The notes: generated from the sequence alone by a model not told the origin. A stretch of 64,000 nucleotides of DNA from Paenibacillus sp. FSL R7-0337 (GCF_037969875.1 NZ_CP150218.1:5952001-6016000), one strand, 5' to 3'; shown: positions 34,665-43,816, counted from the first letter of the stretch. Made by a program: numbers and translations.

Positions 34665-34678
34665 CCGTCTGGAAGGAG

Positions 34679-34717
34679 AAAGCACTGGCCTCTATTTGTA
34701 GGCAGGTGCTTTTTTTC
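34679..34717 (+). terminator. Terminator of the aldolase-like gene
   Basis: AAAGCAC plus TGGCCT pair with AGGCAG plus GTGCTT, followed by TTTTTTT. Confidence 0.88.
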
Positions 34718-34851
34718 TGCCGGAACTGCTTCCTTGCAATATTCTAGATGATCAATGTAACTTTACAGAGCCGTCTGGCCGATATTTATACATAGGACAT
34801 CATACACATCCATCTGACTTTATAGATATTATTTTTAGACGCGAGGGACTT

Positions 34852-36975
34852 ATGAGACAAGAAGAGAGAAAGACGATTCATGCGGCTATTCTGGGGGCTG
34901 CGCTATTCCTTCTGATCCAGATTTTTCGTACACCGCTGGGACAAATAGAGGACAAGGATTTGCTGATGGCGTTTTACCTTATTTTGGGCTGCTGTACTAT
35001 CGCATTCGGTTTTGCGATTTTCGCCCAGGGCTGGCTGCTGTTCGCCAATAGTTTATCCAAGGCCAGGCTGTACACCTCTGCATTGTTCCTGGGGGTGAGT
35101 ATTTTTGACTTCCTGCATGTACTCGGGTTTGTAGGTATTCCCGGAATCACCCCTTATATCAGCCAGGGGCAGTCCTTATGGCTCCTGACGTTCTCCCGCT
35201 TGGCCAGTGCACTGGGAATTATGCTTATTTTTAGCAGAGAAGACCAGCTGGTTGGAACCGGCAGCAAGGGGAAGGTATTCAGGAATGCATTTGTGGTGAT
35301 TCTGCTGTCTTTGGCGGTACTTGGTCTCGGCAACCTGATTGTCCCCGGGCTGGCGGACGAACCATGGGCAGAAACGGCAAGAGATCTGATGAATATGGCG
35401 ATACTGTTCGTCTATTTGCTTGGCGCTGCGATTATCATCTATCCTGGCAAAAGCGAGAAGTCGGCTTCTCTGCTGATTATTATCCGTTCCCTTGTATTCT
35501 TCTCACTGGCTCAGGTCTTCTTCATGAATCTGTTCAGTGTCGGAGAATTGGATTATCTCTTCGGGATGCTCAGCAGCGCAGCGGCGTATTATCTTCTGCT
35601 GACGGGAGTCTACAGATTGACGATTGAGGAGCCGTTCCAGGAGAACCAGCAGGCGGAAGCGCGGATTAATTATCTGGCGTACCACGATGAGCTGACAGGT
35701 CTTCCGAACAGACGCCGCCTGATGCAGCGCATGGAAGAGGTGGTGCTCCAGAGTGAGCAGGACAAAAGCCGCGGCTTCTCCGGGCTGGTCATTATGAACA
35801 TCAACCATTTCAAGAATATCAATGACTCCCTTGGTCATTATGCAGGAGATCTGCTGCTGCAGCTGGTCGCCCGGCGGATCGGGGACGAGGTTAGAGTCAA
35901 TGAAGAGCTCTTTAGTATGGGGGCGGACGAGTTTGCTTTTCTGATGACGGAGCGGACGGGGCTGGAGAACTGTCTGGTCCGCGCGGGTGAGCTGCTGCGC
36001 CTGTTCGAGACACCGGTAGGCCTGGAGTCGGGTGAATACCATATCTCGCTTAGTCTGGGGGTAAGCATCTATCCCGGGGACGGAGATACGGCTGAGCAGT
36101 TGATACAGAATGCGGACACAGCGGTGCACAATGCCAAGGAGCAGGGGGTGGAGATCCGCCGCTATATTCCGGCTATGCAGATGAAGGCGAAGGAACGCCT
36201 CAAGCTGGAGAACGATCTGCGCCGGGCGCTGGAGCGGGGGGAGTTCTATCTGGTCTATCAGCCCCAGGTACTGCTTGAGACAGAAGAGATTGTCGGTATG
36301 GAGGCGCTGCTGCGCTGGAACCATCCCAAACGCGGCTTGGTCTCTCCAGTAGATTTCATTCCTATCGCTGAAGAGAGCGGGCTAATTGTTCCCATTGGGG
36401 AATGGGTGCTTAAGACGGCCTGTATGCAGAATAAAATGTGGCAGGATGCTGGCTATCATCCGATTTGCGTGTCCATTAACCTCTCGATGCGCCAGTTCTT
36501 GCAGCCCAATCTGGCGGGCAAAATTGATGCTATCCTGAAGGATATCGGTCTAGATCCCTGCTACGTGGATTTGGAAATTACCGAGAGCATGACCCTGGAC
36601 AAGGAGACCGCCTTCGACCAATTGAACCGTCTCAAAAGACTTGGCGTATGCATCAGCATCGATGATTTCGGCACAGGCTACAGCTCGCTGCATTATCTGA
36701 AGAATATGCCGATTGACCGCTTGAAGATCGACCGTTCCTTCGTATCGGATGTCATGGAGGACAGCAACAATGCCGCGATTGTCTCTACGATTACCTCGAT
36801 GGCCCACCATTTGAAGCTCAAGGTTACCGCCGAAGGCGTGGAGAACAAGGAGCAGCTGCACTTTCTGCGCCAGCAGCATTGCCATGAGGCCCAGGGGTAT
36901 CTGTTCAGCAAGCCGGTGAAGGCGGCTGAATTCGAGCAGTCCTTCCTCAGGCCTCTGCTGGAAATGCCGTCGTAA
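34852..36975 (+). CDS. Membrane GGDEF-EAL protein, likely c-di-GMP phosphodiesterase
   Basis: This 707-residue protein has about eight N-terminal membrane helices (residues 10-255, MASE-type sensor), a GGDEF domain (about 270-430) and an EAL domain (about 445-695). The GGDEF signature is GADEF (SMGADEFAFL), and the first metal-binding Asp position reads MNINHFKNIND, so cyclase activity is doubtful. The EAL domain keeps EALLRW, the Asn in CVSINLSMRQF, EITES, DDFGTGYSSL, KIDRSF and TAEGVE, so hydrolysis of c-di-GMP is likely. The GADEF domain may bind GTP and regulate. It is followed by a tRNA gene with its own promoter. Confidence 0.92.
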   Translation: MRQEERKTIHAAILGAALFLLIQIFRTPLGQIEDKDLLMAFYLILGCCTIAFGFAIFAQGWLLFANSLSKARLYTSALFLGVSIFDFLHVLGFVGIPGITPYISQGQSLWLLTFSRLASALGIMLIFSREDQLVGTGSKGKVFRNAFVVILLSLAVLGLGNLIVPGLADEPWAETARDLMNMAILFVYLLGAAIIIYPGKSEKSASLLIIIRSLVFFSLAQVFFMNLFSVGELDYLFGMLSSAAAYYLLLTGVYRLTIEEPFQENQQAEARINYLAYHDELTGLPNRRRLMQRMEEVVLQSEQDKSRGFSGLVIMNINHFKNINDSLGHYAGDLLLQLVARRIGDEVRVNEELFSMGADEFAFLMTERTGLENCLVRAGELLRLFETPVGLESGEYHISLSLGVSIYPGDGDTAEQLIQNADTAVHNAKEQGVEIRRYIPAMQMKAKERLKLENDLRRALERGEFYLVYQPQVLLETEEIVGMEALLRWNHPKRGLVSPVDFIPIAEESGLIVPIGEWVLKTACMQNKMWQDAGYHPICVSINLSMRQFLQPNLAGKIDAILKDIGLDPCYVDLEITESMTLDKETAFDQLNRLKRLGVCISIDDFGTGYSSLHYLKNMPIDRLKIDRSFVSDVMEDSNNAAIVSTITSMAHHLKLKVTAEGVENKEQLHFLRQQHCHEAQGYLFSKPVKAAEFEQSFLRPLLEMPS

Positions 36976-37000
36976 TCTCCGGTATGTGAATTTAATAGGG

Positions 37001-37029
37001 TTGCAATTTATTCGTAGTGATGCTACAAT
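37001..37029 (+). promoter_or_regulatory. Promoter of tRNA-Gly
   Basis: TTGCAA (37001-37006), a 17-base spacer and TACAAT (37024-37029) with an extended TGC before it. Transcription would start about 15 bases upstream of the tRNA. Confidence 0.8.
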
Positions 37030-37052
37030 GTTTCTTGTACTCAATTTGAGTT

Positions 37053-37126
37053 GCGGGTGTAGTTCAATGGTAGAACTTCAGCCTTCCAAGCTGATAGCGT
37101 GGGTTCGATTCCCATCACCCGCTCCA
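37053..37126 (+). tRNA. tRNA-Gly (anticodon TCC)
   Basis: A cloverleaf can be drawn: acceptor GCGGGTG/CACCCGC, D arm with TTCAATGGTAGAA, anticodon stem TCAGC/GCTGA with loop CTTCCAA (anticodon TCC, reading GGA/GGG), T arm GTGGGTTCGATTCCCAT. The discriminator T and 3' CCA are encoded. It stands alone with its own promoter and terminator. Confidence 0.97.
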
Positions 37127-37142
37127 TAATTAACTTCCGAAA

Positions 37143-37165
37143 TCCTTGTCCGCAAGGGTTTTTTT
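37143..37165 (+). terminator. Terminator of tRNA-Gly
   Basis: CCTTG-TCCG-CAAGG is followed by seven T. Confidence 0.85.
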
Positions 37166-37191
37166 GTTGTGTATCGCACGTGCAAAAATAA

Positions 37192-37233
37192 ACAAAAAGA
37201 AGCCAGGCCCCCTGATCCTCCGGGGGCCTGGCT
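37192..37233 (-). terminator. Terminator of the M20 dipeptidase gene
   Basis: On the minus strand AGCCAGGCCCCC pairs with GGGGGCCTGGCT and is followed by TTCTTTTTG. Confidence 0.88.
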
Positions 37234-37265
37234 TTATGAAATGACAGGTAAGACTGTCTTGGACG

Positions 37266-38621
37266 TTAGACGGTCTTCAGGAACTCTACAAGGGTCAGCA
37301 GGCCTTTGTCGAAGTTCTCCAGGTTGAAGTGCTCGTCCGGTGCATGCAGGTTCTCGTCATCGAGTCCGAAGCCCATCAGGACGACCGGCGCCTTCAGGAT
37401 GCGGGCGAAGCTCTCCATGATGGGGATGGAGCCGCCATCTTTGGTGAAGAGGGCGCGGGTGCCGTAGACCTTACCGTAAGCATCGGCAGCGGTCTGGAGG
37501 ATCGGGTGCGACGGATCGATGTTGAAGGCGCGTGCCTTCTCCATCTGCTTCACCTGAACCTTGGCGCCCTTTTGGATATTCGCCTTCAGGTGGGCTTCAA
37601 CGGCATCCAGGATGTGCTGCGGGTCTTGGTCGCCAACCAGGCGGCAGGTAATCTTGGCATGAGCTTCCTTCGGGATGACGGTCTTGCTGCCTTCACCTTG
37701 GAAGCCTCCGTATACGCCGTTCAGCTCCAGCGTTGGACGTGCTCCGACCCGTTCCACGAAGGTATAGCCTTCTTCGCCGTATAATTGCTCCAGGCCGAGG
37801 GCGGTCCGGATTTTGTCTTCATCTACGCCTTGCTTGGCGAATTCTTCGCGCAGCAGCGGGGACAGGGCAGGCACGCCTTCGTAGAAGCCTTCTACAGATA
37901 CGCGGCCCTTGTCATCATGAAGGGTGCTGAGCAGCGAGACCAGCGCATGCAGCGCATTAGGAACGCCGCCGCCGTAGGAGCCGGAGTGCAGGTCAGTCAA
38001 GGCAGTGTTCACTGTAACCTCCATCGAGCAGAGACCACGGAGCCCGGTGCAGATGGCAGGGCGTCCGCGCTCCAGCAGGGAGGTATCCGAGACGAGAACA
38101 GCATCTGCCGCAAGCTTGTCCTGGTTAGCTTCCAGGAATGGCGGCAGGTTGACGCTGCCAATCTCTTCTTCTCCTTCGATGCAGAGCTTGATGTTGACCG
38201 GCAGAGTGCCCTCTTGCTTGAGAATAGCCTCGATGGCCTTGATATGCATGAATACCTGGCCTTTGTCGTCTGTAGCGCCGCGGGCATAGAGCTTGCCGTC
38301 ACGGATCTCCGGTTCAAACGGAGGCGTAGTCCACAGGTTCAGCGGATCAACCGGCTGTACATCATAATGGCCGTAGACCAGAATGGTCGGCTTGCCGGGG
38401 GCATGAAGGTAATCTGCATAGATCACCGGATGACCGGCTGTAGGGTGCAGCTCGATATTCTCAAGGCCCGCACGCTTCAGGGTCTCTAACAGCCAGCCGG
38501 CTGCGGTATTAATATCTTCTTTGTGGCTGGACAGGGCTGAAATGCTGGGGATCGCCAGCCATTGCTTGAGTTCGCCAAGCTGGGCTTCACGCTCAGCCTG
38601 AAAGTAAGTTTCGTATGACAT
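37266..38621 (-). CDS. M20-family metallodipeptidase
   Basis: The 451-residue cytoplasmic peptidase has the M20 zinc ligands: ILVYGHYDVQPVD (His and following Asp), RGATDDKGQ, CIEGEEEIGS (catalytic Glu pair), LLVSDTS-type region and the C-terminal FGLDDENLHAPDEHF. A dimerisation domain occupies about 185-340. Relatives cleave dipeptides such as Xaa-His or Cys-Gly. The ATG at 38621 (MSYETYFQAERE) follows AAGGAGG at about 12 bases; an upstream in-frame start at 38777 would precede the predicted promoter and is rejected. Confidence 0.92.
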   Translation of the reverse strand: MSYETYFQAEREAQLGELKQWLAIPSISALSSHKEDINTAAGWLLETLKRAGLENIELHPTAGHPVIYADYLHAPGKPTILVYGHYDVQPVDPLNLWTTPPFEPEIRDGKLYARGATDDKGQVFMHIKAIEAILKQEGTLPVNIKLCIEGEEEIGSVNLPPFLEANQDKLAADAVLVSDTSLLERGRPAICTGLRGLCSMEVTVNTALTDLHSGSYGGGVPNALHALVSLLSTLHDDKGRVSVEGFYEGVPALSPLLREEFAKQGVDEDKIRTALGLEQLYGEEGYTFVERVGARPTLELNGVYGGFQGEGSKTVIPKEAHAKITCRLVGDQDPQHILDAVEAHLKANIQKGAKVQVKQMEKARAFNIDPSHPILQTAADAYGKVYGTRALFTKDGGSIPIMESFARILKAPVVLMGFGLDDENLHAPDEHFNLENFDKGLLTLVEFLKTV

Positions 38622-38733
38622 TGTAGGTATGTACCTCCTTGGAATTCGCTGCTTAATACCACAGCTACCCGTATTATGCGGCAACATGCATAACGGAGGG
38701 TCTCTGCGGCTCAGGTCGGCAGTGTATGCATTC

Positions 38734-38762
38734 ATTATACTGGAGATATCCCGAGGGATCAA
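38734..38762 (-). promoter_or_regulatory. Promoter of the M20 dipeptidase gene
   Basis: On the minus strand TTGATC (38762-38757) is 17 bases from TATAAT (38739-38734). The leader is about 105 bases. Confidence 0.75.
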
Positions 38763-38835
38763 AAAAGGATTGTCCATTGCTAGAGCAGAGGGTGACTGGA
38801 ACTGCGTAGCTTAGGAGACAGTTCCTTGCAGGCTG

Positions 38836-38864
38836 TTGATTACTGGCAGTAACCGTGATAGACT
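38836..38864 (+). promoter_or_regulatory. Promoter of the RNA methyltransferase gene
   Basis: TTGATT (38836-38841), 17 bases, then TAGACT (38859-38864). Its position excludes the GTG at 38855 as the gene start and supports 38924. Confidence 0.65.
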
Positions 38865-38923
38865 TAATTAGTTTAAGCAAAGGAACCGCCGGGCACGGTG
38901 GAAGCGACAGGAGCGAAATCGTA

Positions 38924-39886
38924 GTGTCAACGAACATACCTGCAAGTGTTGAACCGATATATATTTATACGTATGCCCATTCACCGGATGAGACCTCATT
39001 ATGCGGAATGGAGCTGCGCTGCCTGTTCGGCCGGGAGATCCCTCCGGCTATATTTGCAAGCGGGGTGGAGGTGGAAGTCAGCCGCAGTCCTTTTATCAAA
39101 GAGCGGATTGATGTGATGTACGAAGGGGACACGCTCCCGGAGATCTACAAGCAGACAGAGCAGGTGGAGCTTGCGGGGCGGAGCTTCAAGGTTATTTTTG
39201 TGAAGACTAATGATCTGGCTCCTGAGCATAAAATCGAATACGGTGAGCGCAGAGTGATTGAGCGGGAAATCGGCCTGCGGATTGAGGGAGAGGCGGATGT
39301 GAACCATCCGGAGCTGGTGTACGGGATTGTTACGATCGGCGGACGCTGGTACTTCGGCCCTTATCATAAGAACAATGCAACCTGGTTCCGGCAGATGCAC
39401 AAGCCCCGCAGCTACTCGATAGCGCTTAGCACACGGGTAGCCCGGGCAGCAGTCAATATGGCGGTTCCGCGCATACCCGGTGTGAAGCTGATCGATCCCT
39501 GCTGCGGAATTGGCACAGTAATGGTGGAAGCTCTGTCGATGGGAATCGATGTCGTTGGCCGTGATATTAACCCGCTCATAGCGGCAGGTGCGCGGACGAA
39601 CATCGCTCATTTCGGCTTCGAGAGTGTCGTTACGCTCGGAGATATCGCAGACATCCAGGAGCATTACGATGCAGCGATCGTGGACATGCCTTATAATCTG
39701 TATTCACGGATTACTCCTGAAGAGCAGTTTGCGATTCTAAGCCATACGCGGCGGATTGCGGACAGAGTGGTCATTGTGGCGATTGAGGCAGTGGATGAGA
39801 TGATTGCTGCGGCCGGTTTTACGATTGTAGATCGTTGTGTGGCGCGAAAAGGTGCGTTCTCCCGTCATTTGATGCTGTGCGAGTAG
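38924..39886 (+). CDS. Trm11-like RNA (guanine-N2) methyltransferase
   Basis: This protein of about 320 residues has a C-terminal Rossmann SAM-binding domain: motif I IDPCCGIGTVMVEALSMG, motif II VVGRDINPLIAAG, and the catalytic DMPYNLYSR, a variant of the (D/N)PPY motif of N-methyltransferases. The N-terminal half is a THUMP/NFLD-like RNA-binding region. It resembles archaeal/eukaryal Trm11 and the TRMN6 family, which methylate tRNA guanosine. The GTG start at 38924 follows AGGAG by 10 bases. A Nudix gene starts 50 bases downstream and may be co-transcribed. Confidence 0.8.
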   Translation: MSTNIPASVEPIYIYTYAHSPDETSLCGMELRCLFGREIPPAIFASGVEVEVSRSPFIKERIDVMYEGDTLPEIYKQTEQVELAGRSFKVIFVKTNDLAPEHKIEYGERRVIEREIGLRIEGEADVNHPELVYGIVTIGGRWYFGPYHKNNATWFRQMHKPRSYSIALSTRVARAAVNMAVPRIPGVKLIDPCCGIGTVMVEALSMGIDVVGRDINPLIAAGARTNIAHFGFESVVTLGDIADIQEHYDAAIVDMPYNLYSRITPEEQFAILSHTRRIADRVVIVAIEAVDEMIAAAGFTIVDRCVARKGAFSRHLMLCE

Positions 39887-39936
39887 AGCGCATGGAAGAA
39901 ATATCGTAATTAAATCCGAGTGAAGGCGGTGTGCTT

Positions 39937-40554
39937 GTGGAACCGAAATGGTTAACCTGGGCCAAAGAAATTCAAGGGATTGCCCAGACAGGGCTGGCTT
40001 ATGCCAAGGATGTATATGATATTGAACGTTATCAGGCACTGCGCGAGCTGAGCGTGGACATTCTGGCGAATTATACGTATGAGAGCAAGGAGCGTATCCG
40101 GCTCTCCTTCGCGGGCGAAGACGGGTATAGCACGCCTAAGGTGGATATCCGGGGAGTTATTTTTCAGGATGATAAAATTCTGCTCGTACACGAGAAGCTC
40201 GACGGAAAATGGGCACTGCCCGGAGGTTGGGCGGATATCGGCCTGTCACCAAGCGAGGTAGCTGTCAAGGAAATTGCCGAGGAATCCGGCTACCAGGCGG
40301 AAGCGGTCCGTCTGCTTGCCGTGCTGGATAAGAAGTTCCATCATCATCCGCCGGAGCCGTACCATACCTATAAAATGTTCATTCTCTGCAGAATTACCGG
40401 CGGGGAAGCGGCAGGTGGCGTGGAGACGAGCGGTGCGGGATTTTTTGCCGAGGATGCCTTGCCCGAATTGTCTGAAGAACGCAACACGGCCGAGCAGCTG
40501 CACACCCTATTCCAATATTTACATCATCCCGAAAAAGAAGTAATATTGGACTAA
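39937..40554 (+). CDS. Nudix hydrolase with N-terminal Nudix_N domain
   Basis: The protein of about 205 residues has the helical Nudix_N segment (EPKWLTWAKEIQGIAQTGLA, RYQALRELSVDILANYT), then a Nudix fold with the box G-x5-E-x7-KE-x2-EE-x-G (GLSPSEVAVKEIAEESGY), where the usual Arg is Lys. Relatives hydrolyse nucleoside diphosphates linked to sugars or other groups. Two GTG starts are possible; 39937 is preferred because AAGG is 10 rather than 4 bases away. No terminator was noticed directly after it. Confidence 0.88.
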   Translation: MEPKWLTWAKEIQGIAQTGLAYAKDVYDIERYQALRELSVDILANYTYESKERIRLSFAGEDGYSTPKVDIRGVIFQDDKILLVHEKLDGKWALPGGWADIGLSPSEVAVKEIAEESGYQAEAVRLLAVLDKKFHHHPPEPYHTYKMFILCRITGGEAAGGVETSGAGFFAEDALPELSEERNTAEQLHTLFQYLHHPEKEVILD

Positions 40555-40756
40555 AGCACTGCATATTATAGATAACCAAGAGTGTATATAAGTTTTATGA
40601 ATACATTTTTTGGTTAATATAATTTATGTAAGCCTTTACAATGATGATCCGCTGAGCCTTTATATCTAAAAAAATTATCGAAAACATCTCTTTTTGGGCC
40701 TGGCGGTCTACATTTTTTCCTCTGCTTTGACGATAAGAATTTTAGGAGGGGATCGC

Positions 40757-40912
40757 ATGGAACAAGAAGAGCTAAGACTCCCGCTTGCGCAGGAGGGGAT
40801 GACCCGGCCTACAGAGGGCAATATCGCCACGGGCCTGGTATGGGGTGTCCTGATCAGTATTCCCTTATGGATCTCGTTGATCGGCTGGATGATGGGCATC
40901 TGGAAATTCTAA
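40757..40912 (+). CDS. 51-residue single-pass membrane protein
   Basis: The frame MEQEELRLPLAQEGMTRPTE leads into one strong membrane helix (GLVWGVLISIPLWISLIGWMMG) and ends WKF. ATG 40757 follows GGAGGGG; upstream in-frame codons lack a site. A TATAAT at 40618 may belong to its promoter. An efficient terminator follows. No family is recognised. Confidence 0.75.
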   Translation: MEQEELRLPLAQEGMTRPTEGNIATGLVWGVLISIPLWISLIGWMMGIWKF

Positions 40913-40967
40913 GACCCGTCCGCAGCCATAGTTAAGTCCCGCTACTACTAACTGCACATATACAATG

Positions 40968-41003
40968 AAGGCTGCCTCTTCGTAGTGAAGAAGCAGCCTT
41001 TTT
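40968..41003 (+). terminator. Terminator of the small membrane protein gene
   Basis: AAGGCTGC and TCTTC pair with GAAGA and GCAGCCTT, followed by TTTTTA. Confidence 0.88.
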
Positions 41004-41015
41004 ATAAGGATTGAT

Positions 41016-41489
41016 TTACGATTCGTTGTTGATATGCACCAGCTGGAAGCTCTCGCAGACCACCCTCATCTCCGGGTCGAAGGGCTTACCCTCACGCTCC
41101 AGCTCTCTGGTGAAGAACACCTCATGCTCGTAGCGCCAGGATTCAAGGCTGCGGTCATCCTCCCCTTCGGAGTAGGCGAATTCAGCGGTTACCTCAGCGA
41201 ACGGAACAACCTCCACCTTCGTCGTCTCAATAATCGCGCGCGGCTGCCCTGTGCTGTCCAGCAGGACGGATAATCCGCCTGTAAAAGGCATGCTCAGCCC
41301 CTGAGCCTTAATCAGCTCATAATTCTGCGCGGTTCCTGTCTTGATTCCTTTCAGCACCAGATCCAGCAGCTCATCTGCCAGCCGGGGATTGTCGCCGAAC
41401 GCCCAGGCGCTGTCGAATTTGTCTGCCGCTTCCGGGTGCTTCACCAGATAACTCTCCCAATATTTTGCAATTTCCGGGGTTAATGTCAT
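41016..41489 (-). CDS. ASCH-domain protein
   Basis: This protein of about 157 residues has the PUA-like ASCH beta-barrel features: FGDNPRLADELLDLVLKGIKTGTAQNYELI (the G-x-K-T-x-T-type loop), then QPRAIIETTKVEVVPFAEV and the closing PEMRVVCESFQLVH. ASCH proteins are thought to bind RNA or nucleosides, and some bacterial members are amidohydrolases of N4-acetylcytidine. ATG 41489 has GAGG at 8 bases; a GTG three codons earlier is less likely. Function here is unknown. Confidence 0.82.
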   Translation of the reverse strand: MTLTPEIAKYWESYLVKHPEAADKFDSAWAFGDNPRLADELLDLVLKGIKTGTAQNYELIKAQGLSMPFTGGLSVLLDSTGQPRAIIETTKVEVVPFAEVTAEFAYSEGEDDRSLESWRYEHEVFFTRELEREGKPFDPEMRVVCESFQLVHINNES

Positions 41490-41583
41490 TACGGTCACCT
41501 CTATCTTAGATTTGTAAGTGTATATTCATTGATCGTGAAGCAAAGCCGATTCCAGTTGGGCGAGGACGGGAGAGTAGTGCAGA

Positions 41584-43527
41584 TCAGTCCGCTTCGCTTA
41601 ACCAACTGCTGTACAGGCCATCGAGCTTCTGCTGCGCAGCATCTCTCATTTCTTGCAGCCCGGCCAGCTTCTCTGCATTGCTCGACAGCTGAGGGTCCAG
41701 CATTTCGGCATCGATAAGAGCAAGCTGTGCTTCCGCTGCGGCAATGTCCTGCTCCCACGAAGCCGCCGGACGCTTCTTGTGGTCCGGACTGGCAGGGCCG
41801 GATGGTGATGCTTCTGCTCGCCCGCCTACAGAGCGGGGCTTGCCGGTGCCGCCTCCGGAAGATACCGGCTGCGGCATCTCTTGCCGCTGGGCGGCTTCGG
41901 CCTGCTTTTCCTTATAGTATTCGTAGTTGCCCGGGAAGGAGGAGAAGCGTCCGCCGTCAATATGCCAGAGCTTGCCGAAGCAGCGGTTGATGAAATAACG
42001 GTCATGGGATACCGCCAGCACGGTGCCGGGGAACTCCTCCAGCGCCTCCTCCAGCGCCTCGCGGGAATCGATATCCAGATGGTTGGTCGGCTCATCCAGA
42101 ATCAGCAGGTTCGGCCTCTTGTGCATCAGGATCGCGAAGCGCAGCCGGGTCCATTCTCCTCCTGAGAGGTTGGTGATGCTCTTGAAGACATCGCTGCCGT
42201 AGAAAAGGAAGCGGGCCAGCTGGCCGCGGGCTTCGCCTTCTTCAAGTCCGGCCTCCTCGCGGAAATAACGCAACACGGAGTGGCCGCCCTCCTCCGGTAC
42301 AGCTTCCTGGGCCAGATAACCGACGACAGCCCGGGAAGCAAGCGTATAGCTCCCGCTATCTGGTGTCTCCTGGCCGAGGATGATCTTCAGCAGGGTGCTT
42401 TTGCCTGCTCCGTTGCCGCCGATCAGTGCCGTGGTCTCGCCGTATCTCAGAATATCGCTGGCGGCCGAGAACAGCCTGCGCTCCCCGTAAGACTTGCTGA
42501 TGCGGTCCAGGATAACCACCTGGTTGCCGGTCCGGTCATCCTGCTGGAGCTGCAGATCCATCGACTTCCGCTCCAGGATCGGGCGTTTGACCTTGACCAT
42601 CCGGTCCAGCGCCTTTTGCATGGACGCCGCACGGCGGTGGAAGGAAGGGTTCGGCGGATTGGAGCGGTTGCCCCATTCAATCAGCCTTTTGATACTCTCC
42701 TGCATCTGCTTGATCTTCTTCTGCTGCTCCTGGTAGTCAGCGAATTGCTGAAGGAGCCTGGCTTCCTTCTCCACCTGATAACCGCTGTAGTTCGTATGGA
42801 AGGTGAAAGCCTCCCCGTCTTCAAGCTCGATGACCTTCTTCACCACGGCATCCAGGAAGTAACGGTCATGGGAGATAGCGAGCACCGTGCCGTCATAGCT
42901 CTGGAGGAACTGCTCCAGCCACTCGATAGCCTCCATGTCCAGATGGTTGGTCGGCTCATCGAGCAGCAGGATGTCGGGACGGCGCAGCAGCAGCTCGGCC
43001 AGCCCTACCTTGGTCTTCTCTCCGCCGGAGAGGGAGGAGAAGCAGCGGTCGTACTGCTCCGTTCCAATCCCCAGTCCTGAGGCTACACGTTGGATCGAGG
43101 CTTCCAGCTCATAGCCGCCTGCCGCCTCGAACTTCTCCTGTAGGGTGCCGTATTCCTTAAGCAGCCGGTTCCAGGCCTGCTCGTCTTCGCCCGCACCGGA
43201 GGATGACATCTCCTGCTCCAGCTCCCGCAGGCGGCGCTGCCAGCCGAGCTGCTCCGCGAAGCTGCGCTGGAGGACGGCATAGACCGTCTCGCTCTCGTTC
43301 ACCTCCTGAATCTGGGCAAGCAGGCCGATGACGCTGCCCCGGCGGATGGAGAGCTGCCCTTGGTCCGGGCGTTCTTCCCCGCTGAGCAAGTGGAAGAGGG
43401 TGGTTTTGCCGCAGCCGTTGCGGCCGATCAGGCCGATTTTTTCGCCTTGGCGGATATCGAAGGTGACATCGCTCAGGACGAGCTGGGCACCGTGGTATTT
43501 TTGGATATTTTGACATGAGATAATCAT
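41584..43527 (-). CDS. ABC-F family ATPase, ribosome-acting
   Basis: The 647-residue protein has two ABC domains and no membrane segment. Site 1 has GLIGRNGCGKTT, LSGGEKTKVGLAELL and ILLLDEPTNHLDMEA; site 2 has LIGGNGAGKSTL, LSGGEWTRLRFAILM and LLILDEPTNHLDID. The interdomain linker (about residues 235-310, rich in Gln/Lys/Arg with WGNRSNPPNPSFHRRAAS) would reach the ribosomal P/E site. A Gly/Pro/Ala linker and a C-terminal coiled coil follow from about 530. ABC-F proteins relieve stalled ribosomes, and some give antibiotic resistance. ATG 43527 follows AAGGAG; the longer frame to 43572 has no site. The attenuator leader suggests drug-inducible expression, as for vmlR or vga-type genes. Confidence 0.9.
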   Translation of the reverse strand: MIISCQNIQKYHGAQLVLSDVTFDIRQGEKIGLIGRNGCGKTTLFHLLSGEERPDQGQLSIRRGSVIGLLAQIQEVNESETVYAVLQRSFAEQLGWQRRLRELEQEMSSSGAGEDEQAWNRLLKEYGTLQEKFEAAGGYELEASIQRVASGLGIGTEQYDRCFSSLSGGEKTKVGLAELLLRRPDILLLDEPTNHLDMEAIEWLEQFLQSYDGTVLAISHDRYFLDAVVKKVIELEDGEAFTFHTNYSGYQVEKEARLLQQFADYQEQQKKIKQMQESIKRLIEWGNRSNPPNPSFHRRAASMQKALDRMVKVKRPILERKSMDLQLQQDDRTGNQVVILDRISKSYGERRLFSAASDILRYGETTALIGGNGAGKSTLLKIILGQETPDSGSYTLASRAVVGYLAQEAVPEEGGHSVLRYFREEAGLEEGEARGQLARFLFYGSDVFKSITNLSGGEWTRLRFAILMHKRPNLLILDEPTNHLDIDSREALEEALEEFPGTVLAVSHDRYFINRCFGKLWHIDGGRFSSFPGNYEYYKEKQAEAAQRQEMPQPVSSGGGTGKPRSVGGRAEASPSGPASPDHKKRPAASWEQDIAAAEAQLALIDAEMLDPQLSSNAEKLAGLQEMRDAAQQKLDGLYSSWLSEAD

Positions 43528-43602
43528 CGTTAGGCTCCTTTTATTAGAATGCTCTTTGCTCTGCCGCTTCAATTTATCCGAAATATCCGGTTAAAAGCAC
43601 AT

Positions 43603-43633
43603 AAAAAGGCCGCAGGGAAATTTCCCCACGGCC
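43603..43633 (-). terminator. Attenuator terminator in the ABC-F leader
   Basis: On the minus strand GGCCGTGGGGAAA pairs with TTTCCCTGCGGCC, a 13-bp self-complementary stem with two G-U pairs, followed by TTTTT. It lies 75 bases before the ABC-F start and directly after a short leader ORF, so it is an attenuator. Confidence 0.85.
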
Positions 43634-43648
43634 TGAGAATTCTTCGGG

Positions 43649-43816
43649 TTAAGACATCCGTTGAAGTGTAGGCGAGAAAGGCATTTCACAATGTTGTAGT
43701 GTTATTAAGTTCGTGTAAATGGACAGACTTCTCCCGTTGTCCGATTTTACATGAACGATGCCCGCCATAATATTAATCAGCCGGCTGCTAACACTGTTGG
43801 TCCGATTGTGATCCAT
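43649..43816 (-). CDS. 55-codon leader ORF of the ABC-F gene
   Basis: The frame begins MDHNRTNSVSSRLINIMAGI, continues with VHVKSDNGRSLSIYTNLITL and ends TLQRMS. Its ATG is 9 bases after AGGAGG, one of the strongest ribosome sites in the window, and its stop lies 15 bases before the attenuator stem. It resembles no protein family. The likely role is that ribosome stalling on this ORF changes folding of the leader RNA and prevents termination. The peptide itself may have no other function. Confidence 0.7.
   Translation of the reverse strand: MDHNRTNSVSSRLINIMAGIVHVKSDNGRSLSIYTNLITLQHCEMPFSPTLQRMS

Noticed and set aside
35503..36324. A 273-codon minus-strand frame inside the GGDEF-EAL gene
   Set aside because: It is a shadow of a GC-rich coding strand; the composition is implausible and the plus-strand domains are unambiguous.
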